A stretch of 25,682 nucleotides of DNA from positions 1 through 25,682 of the IMG/VR virus record IMGVR_UViG_3300031521_000328; one strand, written 5' to 3'. This document shows positions 5,284 through 10,471 of this stretch, in pieces (within the stretch, counting starts at the first letter, position 1; every line of letters begins with the position of its first letter). The translations under genes and the position numbers were made by a program. Under the pieces are notes generated by a model that had not been told where the DNA came from, made no database searches, and was given only the letters and a program-made list of their open reading frames with translations. Source of the stretch: a virus.

Positions 5284-6549
5284 ATGAGTAAAGTATTCAA
5301 ATACAACAGTAAGTTGGTTGGAGTCACTTTCGAGGGTAGGCAAGCAGTTATTTCTACTCTTAAAGGCAAAGAACCACTACGAGTAAGGCGTGAAGCTGAG
5401 AACGAGTATGATAAGAATGCAGTAGCGGTTGATGTACAGGTTGGCGAAGAGTGGCTACCTATTGGCTACATTGCAAAAGACAAGAACCTAGAGATTGCAA
5501 AATCTATGGATGCAGAAGTTCCAGTACAAATTGTATTGTCAATTATCACAGGTGGAAGTGGCAAGAGCTTTGGTGTTAACATTGAATTGCAATATGCTGA
5601 AGCACCTAAAGAAGTTAAGAAAGCAGAAGTTGCAGAAGACGCAAAGCCTGTAGAAAAGCCAACGAAGGCTCAGATGCAGTCAGTTCTAGCTTACTTGACC
5701 CAGGTAGTGGATGCAAGCGGTGTTAAGAAAACAGTCGAACCTATAACATACAATAGTGTGCTCATTGGTAAGAACATCGAAATCAATGAAGTAAATGGTC
5801 ACAAACGACTTGAAGGCTTCTTAAGTGGTAGCAAGTTCCCAGAACAATTCTACGCTGAGTTTGATAAGACTGAAATCCTTAAGGCTATCCAGAATAAGCA
5901 TAAGTTAACAGATGCACAAGTAGAGCAAATCAAAGCGATGTGGGAAATTAACTCACAAATATCGACAAACTTTGGTAACTCAATTCACTTTGCAATGGAA
6001 AACTATGACCGTAACTTTGAACTTGGTGATAAAATCAAGAGTGTCAAAGAGTTCAAGACAAAGCCACCAGTTATTGGTGTAAACAAGGCACTCAACCGAA
6101 ACCCTCTAATGAAGAAAGTTGTTGAATCATTCCACGAATTATTTGGTGGTGATTACATCCGATTCAATGAAGAGTTTGTATGGGAAAAAGGTCTTAAGCT
6201 ATGTGGTTCGATTGACCGAATCAAAGTAGTAGACATGAAGAAACGAATCATCAGGATTCAGGACTTCAAAACAGATGCAGACATCCATGAAACTAAATAT
6301 CAGTTAGTTGATTCACCATTCTACGCATTGACTCAGGGCACAGCTCCTAAGTTAGGTAAAGAACTGTTGGACTGCCACTGGTTACAGCTTTCATTCTACG
6401 CATTCATCTTGCAACGTGCAGGCTGGACTGTAGAAGGACTAGACATCTATTGGGTAAACGGTGAGAAACTCGCTAACGGTGAAAACCCTTGGGAAGAGTT
6501 TAGTCACGATGTAATTGATATAACTAATGTAATTGTAGGAGAAGAATAA
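5284..6549 (+). CDS. HIRAN domain + PD-(D/E)XK (RecB-like) nuclease
   Basis: 421 aa. Residues 1-105 form a HIRAN domain (KLVGVTFEGRQ, LRVRREAENEYDKNAVAV, PIGYIAKD), known to bind stalled forks or 3' single-stranded ends. A Lys/Glu/Pro-rich linker follows (105-130). Residues 155-415 are a RecB-like nuclease: GNSIH (231-235), GSIDRI with Asp311, QDFKTD with Asp327 and Lys329, and QLSFY (368-372). Start at 5284 is set by AAAGGAG 5 nt upstream; the in-frame ATG at 5248 has no binding site. Followed at once by an SSB-like gene, it fits a phage recombination module that processes DNA ends. Its ribosome binding site is the predicted small RNA target. Fusion of these domains is known in phages. Confidence 0.85.
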   Translation: MSKVFKYNSKLVGVTFEGRQAVISTLKGKEPLRVRREAENEYDKNAVAVDVQVGEEWLPIGYIAKDKNLEIAKSMDAEVPVQIVLSIITGGSGKSFGVNIELQYAEAPKEVKKAEVAEDAKPVEKPTKAQMQSVLAYLTQVVDASGVKKTVEPITYNSVLIGKNIEINEVNGHKRLEGFLSGSKFPEQFYAEFDKTEILKAIQNKHKLTDAQVEQIKAMWEINSQISTNFGNSIHFAMENYDRNFELGDKIKSVKEFKTKPPVIGVNKALNRNPLMKKVVESFHELFGGDYIRFNEEFVWEKGLKLCGSIDRIKVVDMKKRIIRIQDFKTDADIHETKYQLVDSPFYALTQGTAPKLGKELLDCHWLQLSFYAFILQRAGWTVEGLDIYWVNGEKLANGENPWEEFSHDVIDITNVIVGEE

Positions 6550-6550
6550 A

Positions 6551-7006
6551 ATGTCACAAGCATTTAAAGTAGCACAGGCATTCCAAGCGACAGTAAGCAA
6601 GGAAGACAAAACACCAAAGACCGTCACATTTGATGGCAACACATTCAACGCTTGGAAAGTCAAGCTAGATGGTCATTCTGATAAGGGATGGATTAATGTA
6701 AACAAGAAACCAGGTAACGAAATTGCTGCAGGCGATGAACTATTTGGTGATATTGTACAAATTGATGGAACGTTTGGAACATTCTATAACTTCAAATCAG
6801 CATCACGTCCACTAGGACAAGCACCTGCACAGGAAGCACAAGCTCCTGCAGATGACTTTACCGCTAACGTGAGTACAGAAATTGTTCACGATAAGCTCGA
6901 CTATGTTATTGGTTTACTAGAGGGAATTGCTGAGAAACTCGGTGCAGAACCTATCGCTAACCAAACCTCGTCAGCTGCTCCTGACCTAGACGACCTGGAT
7001 ATTTAA
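6551..7006 (+). CDS. putative single-stranded DNA-binding protein (SSB-like)
   Basis: 151 aa. A beta-rich N-terminal half (KTVTFDGNTFNAWKV, GWINVNKKPG, GDELFGDIVQIDGTFGTFY) suits an OB fold. It is followed by an Ala/Pro/Gln linker (PLGQAPAQEAQAPADD), a helix (LDYVIGLLEGIAEKL) and an acidic hydrophobic tip, DLDDLDI. Phage and bacterial SSBs end in a comparable acidic tip that recruits partner enzymes. Start ATG 2 nt after the previous stop, with GGAG in the nuclease's last codons as binding site. Placement between an end-processing nuclease and a helical protein supports the recombination module. The family call is by architecture, not by a specific motif. Confidence 0.5.
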   Translation: MSQAFKVAQAFQATVSKEDKTPKTVTFDGNTFNAWKVKLDGHSDKGWINVNKKPGNEIAAGDELFGDIVQIDGTFGTFYNFKSASRPLGQAPAQEAQAPADDFTANVSTEIVHDKLDYVIGLLEGIAEKLGAEPIANQTSSAAPDLDDLDI

Positions 7007-7007
7007 T

Positions 7008-7442
7008 ATGTCACCTGAAGATACAGCACAGTTAATCGAAAAAATAATGAAGATTAACCGTCAGTTGTCTGATGAGAAGTTCCTTAAAAGTCTAACTGGT
7101 GATGTTCTTTCATACATTGGGGTAAAACTCAGTGCTATGAAGGCATCACTACTAGATGTCAAGGTGGACGCACACCGAGATGCAATGCGGAAAGAAACCC
7201 TTATGCAAGCAGAAAAGGGAAGAGCATTCTTACGTGCTAAAGAAGCACACAATTCTACATCAGCAGGTGACGCTAAATACACTGACGAAAAGTTCATTGA
7301 GGCACAAAATACTTACACAGATGCTAAAGTTCTCTATGAGCAACTTAAGTCAATCGTTGCAGATAGCCATGATTTAATTGATGCTATCAAGTCTCGAGTT
7401 ATTGACCTACAGGGTGCTCGGAAGGACGAAAGGCTAAGTTAA
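7008..7442 (+). CDS. hypothetical 144-aa helical protein; probable target gene of the adjacent HNH element
   Basis: Function not recognised. Long amphipathic helices with coiled-coil character (FLRAKEAHNSTSAGDAKYTD in the middle; TYTDAKVLYEQLKSIVADSH). In position it would be an accessory of the SSB/recombination module. The C-terminus RKDERLS is repeated exactly at the end of the following HNH protein, but with different synonymous codons in six of seven positions. This suggests that a homing element inserted at this gene's 3' end and supplied a recoded tail. The stop overlaps the HNH ATG. Confidence 0.7.
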   Translation: MSPEDTAQLIEKIMKINRQLSDEKFLKSLTGDVLSYIGVKLSAMKASLLDVKVDAHRDAMRKETLMQAEKGRAFLRAKEAHNSTSAGDAKYTDEKFIEAQNTYTDAKVLYEQLKSIVADSHDLIDAIKSRVIDLQGARKDERLS

Positions 7443-7960
7443 TGAGTAAGTGGGTAGACATACCAGGTTACAACGGCATGTATCAAGTAAACGGAGTCGG
7501 AGAGATTAAGAGCTTTATGAAAGACCCAAAAGGTCGTGTTAAGGTTCTGAGGCTTCGTAAAGACGGATATTTGCAGACACAACTTGCCAGCAATGGTGTA
7601 GCCTTCGATATTCGGGTACACAGAATAGTAGCACAGGTCTTTATTGATAATCCAGATGGCAAAACACAGGTTAACCATAAGAACGGAATCAAAACAGATA
7701 ATCGTGTAGAAAACCTAGAATGGTGTATCCACACCGAGAATCAGGTACACTCCTATAAAGAACTCGGAAGAGTCAGACCTGATGGTGCTGGATTAAAACC
7801 AACGCCAGTAATATGTGTTGAGACTGGTATAAAATACCCTTCGATACACAAGGCAGGTAGACAAACTGGTATAGAGCAATCTAGTATTAGCAAAGCTATT
7901 GCTAGATACATAACTCATGCTGGTGGATATAGGTGGCGTAAAGATGAACGACTCAGCTAA
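7442..7960 (+). CDS. NUMOD4-HNH-NUMOD1 homing endonuclease
   Basis: 172 aa, modular. NUMOD4 at residues 3-50 (WVDIPGYNGMYQVNGVGEIKS). HNH core at 58-100 (VHRIVAQVFI, then QVNHKNGIKTDNRVENLEW with His-Asn-His type metal ligands). NUMOD1/helix-turn-helix DNA-binding part at 120-165 (VICVETGIKYPSIHKAG, SSISKAI), ending in GGYRW. Such proteins are free-standing homing endonucleases of phages. The last seven residues RKDERLS go beyond the usual family end and copy the upstream gene's C-terminus. The stop region overlaps the next gene's start by 17 nt. Confidence 0.88.
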   Translation: MSKWVDIPGYNGMYQVNGVGEIKSFMKDPKGRVKVLRLRKDGYLQTQLASNGVAFDIRVHRIVAQVFIDNPDGKTQVNHKNGIKTDNRVENLEWCIHTENQVHSYKELGRVRPDGAGLKPTPVICVETGIKYPSIHKAGRQTGIEQSSISKAIARYITHAGGYRWRKDERLS

Positions 7961-8162
7961 GATAATCAAAGAGTTCGCTGGACGCAAAGGTGGAAGGCGA
8001 AGGGTGAAAAAAGGTTTCGCCAAAACATTAACTAGCGAGAAAGCGAGAGAGTATGCCAACAAAAGATGGGCTTACAAAAGAAGCCAGGAAGCTGCAGTGG
8101 AAGCCGTACAAGAACAAGTTCGAGTACATGACAGCGAACCACATCCGCAGCAGGAAACTTGA
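7944..8162 (+). CDS. hypothetical 72-aa basic protein overlapping the resolvase gene
   Basis: Not recognised. Start at ATG 7944 within the last codons of the HNH gene, with AGGTGG upstream. Strongly basic middle (GRKGGRRRVKKGFAK) and a helical C-terminal half. The last 110 nt are read in another frame as the N-terminus of the resolvase. If the HNH gene is an insertion, this start originally overlapped the 3' end of the 7008 gene. Confidence 0.55.
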   Translation: MNDSAKIIKEFAGRKGGRRRVKKGFAKTLTSEKAREYANKRWAYKRSQEAAVEAVQEQVRVHDSEPHPQQET

Positions 8163-8481
8163 CTTCAGTTACGAAACCGAGAAGTTGGAATACACTCTTA
8201 CTAAGAAATATATTCCTGATTTCATACTGGAAACTAACTCTAAGCACAAAATATATATTGAGACCAAAGGCAATGGACGAAGCTGGGATTCAGCCGTCAG
8301 AGCCAAGATGGTAGCAGTTAAAGCAGAGCATCCTAACGTAGATATAAGAATCTTATTCTGGGCTAATGGAGAGTTTGGTGCTAAACGTAAAGATGGAACT
8401 CGTAATACTCAACTCGCATGGGCTGAGAAGAACGGTTTCATAGCTGCAGTGAGAGAGATACCTAATGAATGGTTACTATAA
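8053..8481 (+). CDS. Holliday-junction resolvase, T7 endonuclease I family
   Basis: 142 aa, near the 149 aa of T7 gp3. It lines up with T7 endonuclease I over the catalytic core: Glu24 (FEY, equivalent to T7 Glu20), Asp56 in IPDFIL (T7 Asp55), and Glu70/Lys72 in IETKG (T7 Glu65/Lys67). The helper strand HPNVDIRILF and the C-terminal IPNEWL also match. It cuts branched DNA such as four-way junctions, resolving recombination and replication intermediates before packaging. The internal ATG at 8128 would remove Glu24, so the start at 8053 is favoured although it gives a 110-nt overlap with the previous gene. Confidence 0.9.
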   Translation: MPTKDGLTKEARKLQWKPYKNKFEYMTANHIRSRKLDFSYETEKLEYTLTKKYIPDFILETNSKHKIYIETKGNGRSWDSAVRAKMVAVKAEHPNVDIRILFWANGEFGAKRKDGTRNTQLAWAEKNGFIAAVREIPNEWLL

Positions 8482-8788
8482 TAGCAGTTTAAACTCAATG
8501 GGGGACAAAACACATGAATGGCTCAAGTTCATCCAGAAATGGAAGAAACAAAATCCACCACTCGATAACGGTTGTTACGTCTGTGGACATTGCGGAAGGT
8601 TCATCATTGCCGAGGAAGTCACGCTCGGTCATATCTACTCCAGGTCAAGAGAACCGTCTCGTGTATTCGACCCGACTAACCTACATCCAGAACATGCTAA
8701 ATGCAACAACTGGAAGGGTAGCAGATATTTTGAACCAAAGTTCACGGTAGCACAGTACGATTTTATGTACTGGATGAGCAATATGTAA
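8465..8788 (+). CDS. HNH endonuclease
   Basis: 107 aa. A zinc-binding pair CYVCGHCG (residues 37-44) is followed by EEVTLGHIYSRSR (50-62) and NLHPEHAKCNNWKG (72-85), the HNH motif with a structural Cys4-type zinc site. Compact HNH proteins of this kind serve as packaging-associated or homing nucleases; which applies here cannot be told. Last gene of the P2 block; its first codons overlap the resolvase stop region by 17 nt. An internal ATG at 8498 is an alternative start. Confidence 0.75.
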   Translation: MNGYYNSSLNSMGDKTHEWLKFIQKWKKQNPPLDNGCYVCGHCGRFIIAEEVTLGHIYSRSREPSRVFDPTNLHPEHAKCNNWKGSRYFEPKFTVAQYDFMYWMSNM

Positions 8789-8791
8789 AGA

Positions 8792-8846
8792 CTACAACAC
8801 TTTATTGTAAAAAGCCCTTGACTTTTTGGCTCGAGTTTGATATAAT
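8792..8846 (+). promoter_or_regulatory. promoter P3 with upstream CTACAACAC box
   Basis: CTACAACAC at 8792-8800, -35 TTGACT at 8818-8823, 17-bp spacer, extended -10 with TATAAT at 8841-8846. Start near 8853. It heads the muralytic gene, the tRNA-like region and possibly the whole block to the terminator at 17.9 kb. The 8854-8955 leader contains a GACT-ATC-AGTC hairpin and no gene. Confidence 0.85.
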
Positions 8847-8955
8847 ACCCAGTAGAGTAGAACAGTTAGAGAGAACCGTTCAGAACCATTTAGGTTAAGA
8901 ATTACCAAAACGGACTATCAGTCACTACCCTATATCAAATAACGAAAGGACGTTT

Positions 8956-9578
8956 ATTCGTACAATCGTAAAATGGTCTAAGACAGCAGCTATCCTGGCA
9001 GTTGTTACAGTCCTTCTAGTTGCTTATGTGTTTGTGCAGACTGCTCATGCAGCCTCAATCCAAAAAGCGGAGCAATCCCTTCAGGAGTCACAGCAAGAGA
9101 CTAGTAAAATCGAATCGAATCTGAAGACCGTGCAAACGGAAAAACAACAGTTGACAACAGCTGTTAGTGAAAAAGATGCGAAGATTACACAACTAGAACA
9201 GGAAAACTCCGCTTTAAAAGACTAAAGCAAGAAAAGTTAGAGGCAGCACGGCAGCAGACCATTAGAGTATCTACTCAGGTTGCAGTCAGTGGTAACTGTC
9301 AGGCTTGGCTTGCTTCTGTCGTTAGCAGTTCGGAACTCAATAGTGCTATTGAATTACAAAGACGTGAGAACGGCTCTTGTAACCCTCAGTTGTACAATAC
9401 TGGAGGCTCGAATGCTTGTGGAGTAGCCCAGGAATTACCCTGTGGCAAATCTGGTTGCGGAATGCCACCAAACGCAGACGGTGCTTGTCAAATACGCTGG
9501 ATGAACTCCTATGTTATAGGACGTTACGGCTCTTGGGCAAATGCCCTACAGCACCACAATGCGGTTAACTGGTATTAA
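8956..9578 (+). CDS. membrane-anchored coiled-coil muralytic protein, expressed by -1 frameshift
   Basis: Two frames appear to make one protein. Frame one runs from a probable ATT start at 8956 (AAAGGA 5 nt upstream; no ATG, GTG or TTG fits as well) to TAA at 9225, giving 89 aa: basic start, membrane segment at 11-27 and a signal-peptidase-like AHA-A at 30-33, then a coiled coil rich in Gln, Glu and Lys. At 9213-9219 the heptamer T TTA AAA allows a -1 shift into a frame that ends at 9578, giving about 207 aa. The shifted part holds a Cys-rich lytic transglycosylase/Apf-like domain: GNCQAWLASV, ENGSCNP with the probable catalytic Glu, ACGVAQELPCG, CQIRWMNSYV, RYGSWANA and HNAVNWY. It would cut peptidoglycan outside the membrane. 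A real mutation is the alternative. Confidence 0.7.
9200..9219 (+). promoter_or_regulatory. predicted programmed -1 frameshift site
   Basis: Zero-frame codons read GCT TTA AAA GAC TAA, so T TTA AAA at 9213-9219 fits the X XXY YYZ slippery rule. An internal Shine-Dalgarno-like AGGA at 9200-9203 ends 9 nt upstream, about the distance used by E. coli dnaX. The zero-frame stop comes two codons later. I see only a weak downstream stem (CTAA/TTAG), so stimulation by the upstream site is more likely. Confidence 0.6.
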
Positions 9579-9604
9579 ATGAATAATTATTGAAGGAAGT
9601 AAAT

Positions 9605-9685
9605 ATGCCAAATATTTTACCACATCTGCCCAACCGAATGTTCGGAAACCAGGGTACAGACCAGTCAAGAATTATAAACTTGTAG
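9605..9685 (+). CDS. possible 26-aa peptide
   Basis: Not recognised. ATG at 9605 follows GAAGGAAG by 5-6 nt and encodes a peptide beginning MPNILPHLPNRMFG, ending at TAG 9685, just before the tRNA-like region. The binding site is good, but the length gives little coding evidence. Confidence 0.35.
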   Translation: MPNILPHLPNRMFGNQGTDQSRIINL

Positions 9686-9761
9686 ATAGGAAGATGGGTT
9701 CGGCTACATGGAGTAGTTGACGCAAGTGAGGCACGCACTCCTCAGCCCTGTCCTCCTTTCT

Positions 9762-9843
9762 GGGGTATCAATGGTTAGACCAGGCGTAAATCCACGAGTT
9801 GGAAACCCTTGGGACGAGAGTTCGATTCTCTCATACTCCACCA
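9762..9843 (+). tRNA. tRNA-like element A (encoded CCA; lower half non-standard)
   Basis: Acceptor GGGGTAT (9762-9768) pairs over 7 bp with ATACTCC (9833-9839), then A and encoded CCA. T arm GAGAG-TTCGATT-CTCTC (9816-9832) is perfect. No standard D arm or anticodon arm can be drawn from the 41 nt in between, and position 8 is C, not U. A second 5' partner for the 3' strand exists at 9710-9716 (TGGAGTA with TACTCCA). The isotype cannot be assigned; it could be a diverged tRNA, one with an insertion, or a tRNA mimic. Confidence 0.5.
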
Positions 9844-9850
9844 AATATAT

Positions 9851-9937
9851 GACGTAAAGGCGTGTGCAAGGTAACGCAGCTCCATGTATGAGCACAAATA
9901 TAGGAGCATGTTTCAGGTTCAATCCCTGATTACGTTT
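9851..9937 (+). tRNA. tRNA-like element B (enlarged anticodon region, no CCA)
   Basis: Acceptor GACGTAA (9851-9857) pairs with TTACGTT (9930-9936). D arm GCGT-GTGCAAGGTA-ACGC, with the usual GG in the loop. T arm TCAGG-TTCAATC-CCTGA. Between them GCTCC/GGAGC (9879-9883 with 9903-9907) encloses a 19-nt loop instead of 7. An alternative 4-bp stem GCTC-CATGTAT-GAGC gives a 7-nt loop without U33 and leaves a long variable arm. CCA is not encoded (TGG follows). Isotype not assignable. Confidence 0.5.
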
Positions 9938-9947
9938 TGGATGAACT

Positions 9948-9976
9948 GGGGCGACACCGTAAAAGTCTCTCCACCA
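9948..9976 (+). other. CCA-ended hairpin (minihelix-like)
   Basis: GGGGCGAC (9948-9955) pairs with GTCTCTCC (9965-9972) with one mismatch and one wobble, loop ACCGTAAAA, followed by A and CCA at 9974-9976. It has no T-arm motif. It looks like an isolated acceptor-type hairpin between two tRNA-like elements; it may be a remnant or part of a larger fold. Confidence 0.35.
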
Positions 9977-9980
9977 ATAA

Positions 9981-10074
9981 TGCGATGTAGCTCAGCGGCA
10001 GAGCGGAGGTCTAATAAACCTTGACTATCAAAGTACACGATAATGCCCAGGTTCGATACCTGGCATCGCAGCCA
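9981..10074 (+). tRNA. tRNA-like element D (long variable arm, encoded CCA)
   Basis: The best tRNA of the group: acceptor TGCGATG (9981-9987) with CATCGCA (10064-10070), TA at 8-9, D arm GCTC-AGCGGCA-GAGC, anticodon stem GAGGT/ACCTT (10006-10010 with 10018-10022), T arm CCAGG-TTCGATA-CCTGG, G discriminator and encoded CCA. The anticodon loop CTAATAA reads AAT (Ile, rare in bacteria). The 24-nt variable region, with a TATC/GATA stem, is of class II size although the D arm is of class I type. If the U-A closing pair opens, CTA would follow U33. Isotype uncertain. Confidence 0.65.
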
Positions 10075-10381
10075 TAAATACAATACACATGCTAATCAGG
10101 CGTAAGTCAGCCAAACGAGATTTCCGTAGAGCTGTTGATGACAGTTCCGTAGTATATTATCCTTTAACCATACGAGTACTCTCGTGTCCTGTCTTAATGG
10201 TACTGGATTTAATCACCAGGTGTTTCGGTACGAACCGTACTGCATTCAGGCGAATTGGTTAGCAGTTGTATTGTATTTAAAACCCTTCCTATAATGAGTA
10301 ATTAAACCGTAAGTGTCTTCGGACTGTAATACGGAGCTTAGTTATTTTACGGAAGGGGTTGTGAATATAATAGGAGAATAA
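10075..10381 (+). other. non-coding stretch with repeated CCGTA and several hairpins
   Basis: No gene seen. It contains a direct repeat TTCCGTAG (10122-10129 and 10145-10152), hairpins CTGT-TGATG-ACAG (10132-10144), ACGAG-TACT-CTCGT (near 10170-10185) and CGGT-ACGA-ACCG (near 10225-10237), and the larger fold at 10281-10360. CCGTA occurs four times here and once in the minihelix at 9957. CAGGCGTAA also occurs both here (near 10097) and in element A, so it may contain a decayed further tRNA-like copy. Confidence 0.45.
10281..10360 (+). ncRNA. structured RNA element upstream of the 10382 gene
   Basis: A 9-bp closing stem AACCCTTCC (10281-10289) with GGAAGGGGTT (10351-10360, one bulged G) encloses a second stem CCGTA/TACGG (10307-10311 with 10330-10334) capped by GTC-TTCG-GAC (10315-10324). 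UUCG is a stable RNA tetraloop. The element ends about 20 nt before the start of the next gene, so it could control it or protect or process the transcript after the tRNA region. No known family recognised; there is no U tract, so it is not a terminator. Confidence 0.45.
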
Positions 10382-10471
10382 ATGTCAAATAGTAATAAAC
10401 CAGACGATGTGGAGACTTGGCTACTCAACGAGGCAACACTGGAAGAAATTGAGAAGATAGCAAATGAGTAG
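10382..10471 (+). CDS. hypothetical 29-aa acidic peptide
   Basis: Not recognised. TAGGAGAATAAATG gives a clear ribosome binding site (AGGAG, 6 nt). Acidic helical peptide (VETWLLNEATLEEIEKIANE). Its stop overlaps the exonuclease start (ATGAGTAG), so it may act as a coupling leader. Confidence 0.5.
   Translation: MSNSNKPDDVETWLLNEATLEEIEKIANE

Noticed and set aside
9704-9922. 72-aa minus-strand reading frame across the tRNA-like region
   Set aside because: Typical false frame antisense to tRNA genes; no ribosome binding site, and the tRNA-like arms explain the sequence.
10006-10022. Element D as an amber suppressor tRNA (CTA after U33)
   Set aside because: It needs the closing U-A pair of the anticodon stem to open to a 9-nt loop; TAG is used as an ordinary stop by many genes here.
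10366-10371. TATAAT upstream of the 10382 gene as a fourth forward promoter
   Set aside because: No -35 box at 16-18 bp, no CTACAACAC box, and it nearly abuts the Shine-Dalgarno sequence.
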